From: an uncultured Gemmatimonadota bacterium | Lineage (GTDB): Bacteria; Gemmatimonadota; Gemmatimonadetes; Gemmatimonadales; Gemmatimonadaceae | Direction: 5' to 3' | DNA length: 11,422 nucleotides | Assembly (NCBI GenBank): GCA_903894655.1 | Contig: CAITQY010000635.1 | Coordinates: forward strand, 1 to 11,422 | Part shown: positions 1 through 6,587 of the stretch, one piece after another | Position numbering within the stretch: the stretch's first letter is position 1 | Layout of the letters: each line of letters begins with the position of its first letter | Made by a program: the position numbers and the translations under genes | The notes under the pieces: model-generated | What the model saw: only the letters and a program-made list of their open reading frames with translations | Told to the model about the DNA's origin: nothing | Databases searched by the model: none

Positions 1-352
1 CGACCGCGCGGATCACTCCCGACGCGTCCACCGTTGCCGTGGACGGCGCATCGCTCCGCCACGTGATCCCCGGGTTCGCGACCAGCTGTCCCGCACTGTC
101 GCGCGCGACCAGCTCGATCGACCGCTGCTGTCCGGGCTGCAGGTTCAGCGATGCCGGTGACGCGATCAGGCTGCTGATCCGCGATCCGCCGGTGGGCGGC
201 GTTACGGTGGTCGGGCCGCTGTCACGGCACGCGCCCGCCACGGGCAGCCACGCGCCGAGCGCGACCAGCAGCAGGCGGCGCTGCGGCGCGCGCCGCGGCC
301 CCGCACGAAACAGGGTACGCAAGAATCCCGGGCGAAGCAGAGAAGTCCCCAT
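1..352 (-). CDS. Ig-like (BIG_2) lipoprotein, N-terminal part, cut by window edge
   Basis: Reading the minus strand from ATG at 352 gives an open frame of 117 codons that leaves the window without a stop. Residues 1-26 are Arg-rich (PRRAPQRR), followed by a hydrophobic run (LLLVALGAWLPV) and a lipobox-like VAGAC with Cys42 as the likely lipidated residue. A Thr/Pro/Gly linker follows. From about residue 58 there is a typical BIG_2 opening: SPASLNLQPGQ, then an ITWRSDAPSTATVDASGV segment. This fits an envelope-anchored lipoprotein with one or more Ig-like domains; its binding partner cannot be told. The stretch before the hydrophobic core is long for a lipoprotein signal, so the true start may be further in (for example TTG codon 11), and no clear Shine-Dalgarno sequence precedes the ATG. 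It is divergent from the M28 peptidase gene, 111 nt away. Confidence 0.75.
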   Translation of the reverse strand, partial: MGTSLLRPGFLRTLFRAGPRRAPQRRLLLVALGAWLPVAGACRDSGPTTVTPPTGGSRISSLIASPASLNLQPGQQRSIELVARDSAGQLVANPGITWRSDAPSTATVDASGVIRAV

Positions 353-463
353 GGTACTGAGGACGCTAGCCGCTCGCGCCCTGCGGACGCAACAGCCAGT
401 CCGTAGCTTTCGCGCGTCGCTCCGTGGTTCGTGCCGCTCGCACTCCCTCTCCCGTTTCCTCGA

Positions 464-2479
464 ATGACCTCTGTCTCTCCGCATCGTCGCGGCGTCCGTG
501 TGCCGACGCTGCTGTTCGGCCTTGGACTCGCACTCGGACTCGCACTCGGGATCACAGTGCCGTCCAACGCGAACGCGCAGGGCACGCCACCCCGCGCGTC
601 GGCTCGCCCGGCCGCCCGCTCGGCACCGGCGGATCCGGATGTGTATCTGCTGCCCCTCGTCGGCCGTGGGGACGCTCTCAAAATCGGCGTGCCAGCCAAC
701 GTGTCGCGTCGCGGCGGCTACGATAATCAGCCCGCGTTCCAGAAGGACTCGCGCGCGCTGTACTTCACGTCGAACCGCGGTGACGGACAGAGCGACATCT
801 ATCGCCACGACTTCAGCACGGGACTCACCGCCCCGCTCCGCGCCACGAAGCCGGAAAGCGAGTACTCGGCCATGCCGACGCTCGACGGCAAGTCGGTCAC
901 GGTCATCCGCGTCGAGGCCGACTCCCCACAGCGGCTCGCGCAGTTCCCCGTCGATGGCTCCGTACCGACGGTGCTCTTTCCGGCCATCAAGCCGGTGGGC
1001 TACTTCGCGCAGGCCGATGACAGCACGTGGGCGATGTTCGTGCTCGGCTCACCAGCCACGCTGCAGCTGGCGCGTACCGGCGCCGGTCGTGAGCAGACAA
1101 CCGGCGAGGTGATCGCCCGCAATGTGGGACGGTCGTTGCATCGTATTCCCGGCACCGCGCACGTGAGCTTCGTGCAGAAGGGTGGGGCGTCGTGGTATGT
1201 CATGCGCCTCGACCCCGCATCGCGTCGCGTCGACACGCTCGTGGCCTTGCCCAAGGGCAGCGAAGATGTGGCCTGGGTGGACAGCACCACGTTGGTGGTG
1301 GGCAGTGGCACGCAGCTCATGCAGTGGCGCCGCGGCACCACCGAGTGGAAGTCGCTCGGCGATCTCGCGTTCGCGAACCTCGCGAATATCACGCGGCTGG
1401 CGGTGAGTCCGAACGGACAGTGGCTCGCGCTCGTGGCCGAGCCGCAAGCGCGCACCGCCATGCCGTCCGCGGCCGCAGCGACGATGCCGGTCGATCGCAT
1501 CGACGCGGCGTCGGTGAAGCGCAATATCGAGATACTCGCCGCCGATTCGATGGAAGGGCGCATGACCGGGTCGCGTGGACAGGAACGCGCCGCGATCTGG
1601 CTCGAGCAGCAGTATCGCGCCGCCGGCCTCACGCCGGCGGGAGACTCCGGCACGTTCCGTCAGCACATCCCGCTGCGCATCGCGCAAGGACCCGCCAATG
1701 CGCCGGGACGTACACGTCCCGCACCGGTGGCGTCGTGGCCGGCGTGGGATTCGCTTCCCGCCGCCCAGCGTCTGCGGACGTCGAACGTGGCCGCCATGAT
1801 CCGTGGCAGTGACCCGGTACTGCGAAACGAAGTCGTCTTGGTGACGGCGCACTACGATCACATCGGCATCCGTGAGCCGATTGATGGTGACTCGATCAAC
1901 AACGGCGCCGACGACGATGCCTCGGGCAACGTGGCGCTCATCGAGATGGCGAAGGCGCTCATGAAAGGCCCGCGCCCGAAACGCACGATCCTGTTCATGT
2001 CGATCACGGGCGAGGAAGTCGGTGGGTTCGGCACCAGTTGGTACATCCGGCATCCGTTGTTGCCACTGGAGAACACGGTAGTCGATCTCAACGTGGAGAT
2101 GATCGCGCACGCTGATTCGCTCGCCGGCGGATTCGGCAAGGCGTGGCTCACCGGTTATGAGCGCTCCACGTTGGGTGACCTGCTGGCGGACAACGGTATT
2201 CCCCTTGTGCCGGATCCACGGCCCGGACAGAACTTTTTCTCTCGCAGCGACAATGTGGCATTTGCGCGCATCGGCATCCCGGCGCACTCGCTGTCATCGT
2301 ACAATCTGCTGACTCCGTACCACTCTCCGAAGGACGAGGCGTCGATCGTGAATATCGAACACATGGCGCAGGTGATCACCGCCACCACGAAAGCGGTGCG
2401 GTTGTTGTCCGATGGCCCCAAGCCGACGTGGCATCCGGGCGGTCGCCCCGACGCACCAGCCCCGCGGCCGCCGCGATGA
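464..2479 (+). CDS. Secreted beta-propeller / M28 family zinc aminopeptidase
   Basis: This 671-residue protein starts with a Sec signal peptide: basic PHRRG, an LGLALG-rich core, and ANA-Q cleavage near residue 38. Residues about 40-345 look like a WD40/TolB-type beta-propeller; the clearest blade is near 86-120 (AFQKDSRALYFTSNRGDGQS). From about 345 the sequence is a co-catalytic zinc peptidase of family M28. Visible ligands are His463 in HYDHIG, the Asp cluster 483-485 in GADDDASG (484 probably bridging), catalytic Glu517 and ligand Glu518 in TGEEVG, Glu545 in NVEMIAH, and His620 in PYHSPKD. Glu545 sits where many members have Asp. The family removes N-terminal residues from peptides, here presumably in the periplasm or outside the cell. 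The tail is Pro-rich (APAPRPPR). I chose ATG 464 over an in-frame GTG at 431 because it starts directly before the signal peptide; neither has a good ribosome-binding site. The stop overlaps the next start. Confidence 0.9.
   Translation: MTSVSPHRRGVRVPTLLFGLGLALGLALGITVPSNANAQGTPPRASARPAARSAPADPDVYLLPLVGRGDALKIGVPANVSRRGGYDNQPAFQKDSRALYFTSNRGDGQSDIYRHDFSTGLTAPLRATKPESEYSAMPTLDGKSVTVIRVEADSPQRLAQFPVDGSVPTVLFPAIKPVGYFAQADDSTWAMFVLGSPATLQLARTGAGREQTTGEVIARNVGRSLHRIPGTAHVSFVQKGGASWYVMRLDPASRRVDTLVALPKGSEDVAWVDSTTLVVGSGTQLMQWRRGTTEWKSLGDLAFANLANITRLAVSPNGQWLALVAEPQARTAMPSAAAATMPVDRIDAASVKRNIEILAADSMEGRMTGSRGQERAAIWLEQQYRAAGLTPAGDSGTFRQHIPLRIAQGPANAPGRTRPAPVASWPAWDSLPAAQRLRTSNVAAMIRGSDPVLRNEVVLVTAHYDHIGIREPIDGDSINNGADDDASGNVALIEMAKALMKGPRPKRTILFMSITGEEVGGFGTSWYIRHPLLPLENTVVDLNVEMIAHADSLAGGFGKAWLTGYERSTLGDLLADNGIPLVPDPRPGQNFFSRSDNVAFARIGIPAHSLSSYNLLTPYHSPKDEASIVNIEHMAQVITATTKAVRLLSDGPKPTWHPGGRPDAPAPRPPR
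524..547 (+). repeat. Two perfect 12-bp tandem copies in the M28 signal peptide
   Basis: The unit GGACTCGCACTC occurs twice head to tail and encodes Gly-Leu-Ala-Leu twice within the hydrophobic core of the peptidase signal peptide. It is in frame, so gain or loss of a copy would only lengthen or shorten the hydrophobic core. Confidence 0.8.
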
Positions 2480-3411
2480 CGAGGCTTACGCGTGTCACCG
2501 CGTGCGCCGGCATGCTGCTGCTGGCGGCATGCGGTGACGGATCGCCGCCCGTCGCGCCGCCCGTCGCGCCGCCGGCTCCGCCGCCCGTCGCGCCGCCTGC
2601 CGCGCCGGTGGTGGCGCGCATCGATGTGTCGGCCGCCGCGACGGCGCTGACGCCGCAGCAGACCACGCAGCTCTCCGCCGTGGCGCGCACCGCGAGTGGT
2701 GTCGCGGTGGGGGATGCGCAGCCCGTGTGGAGTTCGACGGCGCCCAGCGTTGCCTCCGTGAACGCTGCTGGTCTCGTCACCGGCGTCGCCGCCGGCTCCG
2801 CCACCATTCGCGCCACCGTCGGATCGGTCAGTGGCACGCTCGACGTCACGGTGACGTCGGGGGTCGGCGTGCTCGCGACGGTTGTGGTCACGGCACAGGA
2901 TCTCACCATCCAGCTTGGCCAACTCACCCAAGCCACCGTGAGCGGTCGCGATGTCCTGGGCGGTACCGTCGCCCTCGGAACGCGCACGGTCACGTGGAGC
3001 ACCAGCAACGCCGCGATCGCGACGATCAATACGGTCGGTGTCGTCACCGGCGTCGGCGTGGGCACGGTCAGTTTGCAGGCGTCGGTCGCTGACGGCGCCC
3101 TGCCGAAGACCGCCAGCGTACAGTTGATCGTGGGCGGTATTCCCAATGCACCGACCACCGCTGACGTGGTAATGCCAGGACTGATTTTCAGCCCGACGGA
3201 AACGGTGGTGAAGCGGGGGGGCACGGTGCGCTTCGTCTTCCCCCCGTTGGCGCACAACGTCATCTGGGACCCGCGACTGGCGGGCTCCCCGGCCGACATT
3301 AATCTCACCCGCAGCGTCACAGTGTCGCGCGCATTTGCGACGGTTGGCGTGTTTCCGTTCAAGTGCACGGTGCATCCCGGTATGGACGGCACCGTCATCG
3401 TGAGTCCGTAG
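2476..3411 (+). CDS. Lipoprotein with two BIG_2 Ig-like domains and a C-terminal cupredoxin (type-1 copper) domain
   Basis: This 311-residue protein begins MTRLTRVTACAGMLLLAAC: a short basic start, a hydrophobic core and a LAAC lipobox with Cys19 lipidated. Residues 24-44 are a Pro-Val-Ala spacer. Two BIG_2-like domains follow at about 47-130 and 132-220; each ends in the usual 'ATV/ASV...G.VTGV..G.A/V' pattern. Residues about 221-311 form a plastocyanin/amicyanin-like domain. Its candidate copper ligands are His260 (LAHNV), Cys297, His300 and Met303 (CTVHPGM), matching the C-x2-H-x2-M spacing of amicyanin. It is predicted to be a surface or periplasmic copper protein, possibly an electron carrier; the redox partner is unknown. 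The ATG overlaps the peptidase stop as ATGA, so translation is probably coupled. An in-frame start at 2428 would put 16 extra residues before the signal peptide and is unlikely. There is no Shine-Dalgarno sequence. Confidence 0.87.
   Translation: MTRLTRVTACAGMLLLAACGDGSPPVAPPVAPPAPPPVAPPAAPVVARIDVSAAATALTPQQTTQLSAVARTASGVAVGDAQPVWSSTAPSVASVNAAGLVTGVAAGSATIRATVGSVSGTLDVTVTSGVGVLATVVVTAQDLTIQLGQLTQATVSGRDVLGGTVALGTRTVTWSTSNAAIATINTVGVVTGVGVGTVSLQASVADGALPKTASVQLIVGGIPNAPTTADVVMPGLIFSPTETVVKRGGTVRFVFPPLAHNVIWDPRLAGSPADINLTRSVTVSRAFATVGVFPFKCTVHPGMDGTVIVSP
2545..2607 (+). repeat. Pro-Val-Ala coding microrepeat (lipoprotein spacer)
   Basis: The 12-bp unit CCGCCCGTCGCG (Pro-Pro-Val-Ala) occurs twice in direct tandem and once more after a CCGCCGGCT interruption, ending in Pro-Pro-Ala-Ala-Pro. 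It encodes the stiff linker between the lipidated Cys and the first Ig-like domain. Confidence 0.8.
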
Positions 3412-3456
3412 CGCCGTTCGTCTCCACGCGGCCCGATGCGGTACGATGTAGCACGA

Positions 3457-3500
3457 TGCACGAAGGGCGCAACCGGTGATCGGTTACGCCCTTCGTCGCA
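3457..3500. terminator. Strong hairpin between convergent genes, probable bidirectional terminator
   Basis: Left arm 3460-3469 (ACGAAGGGCG) pairs perfectly with right arm 3487-3496 (CGCCCTTCGT). After one C/A mismatch, AACCG (3471-3475) pairs with CGGTT (3481-3485), closing a GTGAT loop. Outside, TGC and GCA can add three pairs across a one-base bulge. It lies in the 107-nt gap between the ends of the cupredoxin lipoprotein and the DUF1501 gene, so it would serve both. No T-run follows on either strand, so it is not a textbook intrinsic terminator; it could also work as an RNA 3'-end stabiliser. Confidence 0.65.
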
Positions 3501-3518
3501 GAAGCAACCGCCGTCGCG

Positions 3519-4829
3519 CTAGGCTTTCGTGACGTTCCGGAAGCGCGGCGTGTAGTCGGGAAAAATTACCGACAGATTATTGTTGCCGAGCCGGTTCTGC
3601 ACGATCTCAGCAAAGATGTCGCGATGGTCGAGCGTCACGCGCAGATCCTGTCCGTTCTCGAGATTTTCCCGCGCCAGTCCTGGCCAGCCGTTGGTCAGCA
3701 CGCGGCCGCCATTGATCTTCTTGCCCATGGCGAACGCCACATTGCCGCGGCCGTGGTCGGTGCCACGGTTGCCGTTCTCCCGGGCGTTGCGTCCGAATTC
3801 GGAGACGATCACGACGGTCACGCCGTACGGTGTGGTACCCTGAATGACGTCGGCGTGAAACGCCGCCAGCGCACTCGAGAGGTCAAACATACGGGTATGC
3901 ATGGCGCCGCCGTCCAACGTGATAACGGGGCCCTGGTTGACGTGCGTGTCCCAACCACCGTTGAACGCGTGGATCGCCTCGATGCCCACATCGGCCTTGA
4001 TGAGCGCTGCCGTGGAGCGCAGCGCCTGTCCGAAGCCGCTGTTCGGATAGACCGCGCCGTTCGCGGCGGCATACCCGGCGAAGTTGATCCGCTGCAGCAA
4101 CGCGATCGTGTTCGTGGCGTCGAGGGCATTCGCCGCCACCGGGTTCACGGTGCTGGCATGGTTCGCGGCAAGCCACTGGGCCCGCGCGGTCGCCGTCGTG
4201 GCGGTGCCGCCGATGGTGAAATTGGCGGGATTCGGAATCGGTAGCGACTTCGGTCCGCCCGCCAGCGTTTGAGGGAGGCCGGCGGTGAAGCCGAGTCCAC
4301 GCAGCGGGGCGTCGGACCGCATCGGCGTGCTGGTCGCCAGATGTCGGCCAAGCCATCCACCTCTGATGCGCGCATCACGCGGCTTGCCCACTTCCATGTA
4401 CCGCTGCGCATCAAAGTGCGAACGGGAGTTGTCGACCGACCCCGTGGCGTGCGCCACGAGCAGGTCGCCGTTGCTGTACGCCGGCATCAGCGGCGCCATC
4501 CCGGGCGAAAACCCGAAGAAGTTGTCGAGAGCGACCGCCTTCGGTCCGGTGCCCGCCGCGTCAGGACGAGCGACCGCGATGTTCGGACGCCCCGTGTAGT
4601 AGTCGGGATCTCCGAACGGCACCACCAGCGACATGCCGTCGATACCGCCGCTGAGGAACACGGACACGATGATGTCACGGCTGCCATTCGAGGACTGCGC
4701 CAGCACCACTTTGGGAAGCCACGTGGGGAGCAGCGCGCTGACACCCACGCCGCCGGCCAACGTCAGGAAATCGCGACGCGCCAGCTGCTGGTATTCCTGG
4801 CACCCGCCTTCTGTCGATTCATCACTCAT
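3519..4829 (-). CDS. DUF1501 family Tat-exported protein (alkaline phosphatase/sulfatase-like fold)
   Basis: This 436-residue protein opens with a twin-arginine signal: Arg18-Arg19 in LARRDFL, a hydrophobic core, and probable cleavage near Ala44 (VVLAQ). Landmarks of DUF1501 follow: LSGGIDGMSLVVP shortly after the signal, GWDTHVNQG around Trp293, SEFGRNARENGN from Ser343, and GTDHGRGN with Asp358-His359. The family is placed in the alkaline phosphatase-like superfamily, but its reaction is not established, so I give no substrate. Export in folded form suggests a cofactor or metal. ATG 4829 is chosen because the signal peptide begins just after it; the frame stays open upstream to 4988, but that part lies inside the DUF1800 gene and is Arg-rich. 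It starts 31 nt after the DUF1800 stop, so the two are almost certainly co-transcribed. No clear ribosome-binding site is visible. Confidence 0.9.
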   Translation of the reverse strand: MSDESTEGGCQEYQQLARRDFLTLAGGVGVSALLPTWLPKVVLAQSSNGSRDIIVSVFLSGGIDGMSLVVPFGDPDYYTGRPNIAVARPDAAGTGPKAVALDNFFGFSPGMAPLMPAYSNGDLLVAHATGSVDNSRSHFDAQRYMEVGKPRDARIRGGWLGRHLATSTPMRSDAPLRGLGFTAGLPQTLAGGPKSLPIPNPANFTIGGTATTATARAQWLAANHASTVNPVAANALDATNTIALLQRINFAGYAAANGAVYPNSGFGQALRSTAALIKADVGIEAIHAFNGGWDTHVNQGPVITLDGGAMHTRMFDLSSALAAFHADVIQGTTPYGVTVVIVSEFGRNARENGNRGTDHGRGNVAFAMGKKINGGRVLTNGWPGLARENLENGQDLRVTLDHRDIFAEIVQNRLGNNNLSVIFPDYTPRFRNVTKA

Positions 4830-4860
4830 GTGGCGACTCGGCTCACGTGGAAAGAGGGCA

Positions 4861-6417
4861 TCAGAACCACTGGTACTCCTGCGCGCTGCCGGCCAAGGCC
4901 AGCGTTTCACGCACGCGCGCATCGCTGTATGCGCCGCCGCGGAGGTAGGTGAGCAACTGCGTGCGAAGCGTCGATGGCATCTCGCCACCGAACAGGCGGG
5001 TGCCGATCTGCGTCACCACACCGTCGGCGGTGTCCGGCGACCGGAACGGCATCGAATCGATCTGCGTAATGGTGGTGCTGTTGAGCGTGGACAGGTACTG
5101 CATATACGCCCAGCGCGTGATCACGAGGCCGCTCCACCAGTCCACCCGGTCAGGGTAGCCGTTCGGCTGCTCCCACATGAACACCGGCATGCCCATCCGG
5201 TCCGCCGTCTGCCGGACAGCACGCACGTTCGCCACCGACGCGCCCATGCCGCGTATCGCGGAAATGGCGAGATGGAACGGACGCTTGTACTTGGCCGGTG
5301 CCGCCATGAGGTTCCGGCCCGACAGGATCGTGCGGATCATCGCCTTGATGTCGCCGCCGGTGGACAAATACGTCGCCGCGGTCGCGTCGACCACGGCCTG
5401 TGGCGGCTCGTACGCCAGCAACCAGCGCGCCATCTTGAGCGAGATGTAGGCCGCCGTGCTCGGGTGCGACACCAGTATCTGGATGGCCGCGTCCCCCTCT
5501 GCCTTCATCTGCGCGTCCGTCGCCGTCACCGGCATGGCCGGGAACGCGACGCCGAGGAACGTCTTTGCATTGCGATCGTGAAAATTCCGATTGAACGCAA
5601 AGGTGCCGGCACCGGCCGTGGTCCACCCGGTCAGAATCCGTGAGAGCTCCGCCACGTCCGTCTGCGAGTAGCCGCCGTCCACGCCGAGCGTGTGCAGCTC
5701 CATGATCTCGCGCGCGTAATTCTGGTTTGGCGTGGGCGTCCGACTCAGATTCTGGTCGAGATACCGGAGCATCGCGGCGCTTTGCGACGTCGCCCGCAAC
5801 AGCTCGGGGAACGTCCCCAACGCATTCGCACGGATCACATCGCGATCGTCGACCAGCTTGAGGTAGCCGACCTTGTTCAGACTGATCGTGAAGTGGTCGG
5901 TCCAGAAATCCACCATTCGCTCGCGGAGCTGCGCCTTGGAGAACGCCGCACGATACCACGTCGCATCGGCCAACTGGCTGTTGACCTCATTGCCATCCTG
6001 CATGGCCAACGTCGCCAGTGGCATCTGCGTCATCGGCAGTCGCGAGGCAATGATGGTCTCGATGGCGCTGTCATCGATGGCCGATGCGCGGAGCTGATAG
6101 TCGAGATAGCCGGCATAGCCGAGCCGACGGGCTAGGGCGACTTCCTCGGGGCTCACTCCCATCGTGATGCGACGCACGAGGCGGAGCAGCGGATCGCTCC
6201 ACGCCGCCGACGGATCCGCGGCGGTGTTCGCCGACTGTCCGCTCGGAAACGGGCTGCTGCCACGACTCTTCGGACGCTGTGCCTCGAGCGTCTGCGTGGC
6301 GGCCAGTCCCACCGCCGCCGATGCGCCAACCGCGAAAAAGCGACGACGACTGGAACGTCGCTCGTCGGGGGGCGCGATCTCGCTCACGGGTTCGGGTTGA
6401 TCAGCGTTCGTCGACAT
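4861..6417 (-). CDS. DUF1800 family Tat-exported protein
   Basis: The product has 518 residues. A hydrophilic leader is followed by a twin-arginine motif (SRRRFFAVG, residues 23-31), a short Ala-rich core and likely cleavage near Ala46 (LEAQ). DUF1800 hallmarks are RERMVDFWTDHF (residues 165-176), NYAREIMELHTLG (around Met239), then GGYSQTDVAELSRILTGWT and FHDRNAKTFLG. The biochemical function of the family is not known; its genes are very often paired with DUF1501, as here, which suggests the two proteins act together in the periplasm or outside the cell. I chose ATG 6417 rather than an in-frame GTG at 6486, because the extra 23 residues add nothing typical and a twin-arginine signal should be near the N-terminus. 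It is first in the DUF1800-DUF1501 unit, 170 nt after the end of gspF on the same strand. Confidence 0.9.
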   Translation of the reverse strand: MSTNADQPEPVSEIAPPDERRSSRRRFFAVGASAAVGLAATQTLEAQRPKSRGSSPFPSGQSANTAADPSAAWSDPLLRLVRRITMGVSPEEVALARRLGYAGYLDYQLRASAIDDSAIETIIASRLPMTQMPLATLAMQDGNEVNSQLADATWYRAAFSKAQLRERMVDFWTDHFTISLNKVGYLKLVDDRDVIRANALGTFPELLRATSQSAAMLRYLDQNLSRTPTPNQNYAREIMELHTLGVDGGYSQTDVAELSRILTGWTTAGAGTFAFNRNFHDRNAKTFLGVAFPAMPVTATDAQMKAEGDAAIQILVSHPSTAAYISLKMARWLLAYEPPQAVVDATAATYLSTGGDIKAMIRTILSGRNLMAAPAKYKRPFHLAISAIRGMGASVANVRAVRQTADRMGMPVFMWEQPNGYPDRVDWWSGLVITRWAYMQYLSTLNSTTITQIDSMPFRSPDTADGVVTQIGTRLFGGEMPSTLRTQLLTYLRGGAYSDARVRETLALAGSAQEYQWF

Positions 6418-6482
6418 GTCGGTCTGCGGAGGGGCGACGGGAGGGGACTGCGAGTGAAGATGGCGTTTACCTAATTCACTCA

Positions 6483-6511
6483 ACACTCGGGATCGGCGCG
6501 GTCGCTGTCAA
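6483..6511 (-). promoter_or_regulatory. Weak promoter candidate for the DUF1800-DUF1501 unit
   Basis: On the minus strand a perfect TTGACA (6511-6506) lies 17 nt before GAGTGT (6488-6483), which matches the -10 consensus poorly. It would place the transcript start near 6475, about 58 nt before ATG 6417, which would exclude the GTG at 6486 as a start. The rest of the 170-nt gap (6418-6587) holds two short palindromes (GACGTC and GCACGTGC) and a T5 run, but no convincing terminator for gspF. Read-through from the gsp operon is therefore possible. Confidence 0.25.
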
Positions 6512-6587
6512 CGGAAAAATTCGCCATGACGGCACGTGCGTGGTATCAATTGCGACACTGTGTGACGTCGGACCCAGAGTGTGACGG

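Noticed and set aside
431..463. GTG start upstream of the M28 ATG
   Set aside because: It adds 11 residues (with three Pro) before a good signal peptide and has no ribosome-binding site.
353..463. Divergent promoter pair between the first lipoprotein and the M28 gene
   Set aside because: A promoter must exist near here, but I see no -35/-10 pair worth marking on either strand.
1049..2287. Long open frame on the minus strand opposite the M28 gene
   Set aside because: It is Arg/His-rich with no recognisable domain, and the plus strand carries clear M28 zinc motifs; GC-rich DNA often keeps the opposite frame open.
2155..3461. Two long minus-strand open frames opposite the cupredoxin lipoprotein
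   Set aside because: Repetitive Arg/Gly/Thr composition and no motif, while the plus strand has a lipobox, BIG_2 domains and copper ligands.
4830..4988. N-terminal extension of the DUF1501 protein
   Set aside because: It would overlap the end of DUF1800 and bury the twin-arginine signal about 70 residues in; ATG 4829 fits better.
4633..5643. Plus-strand open frame opposite DUF1800
   Set aside because: Arg/His-rich shadow of the minus-strand gene, which has conserved DUF1800 motifs.
6520..6587. Intrinsic terminator after gspF
   Set aside because: GACGTC and GCACGTGC are short palindromes without a loop, and the T5 run is not preceded by a stable stem.
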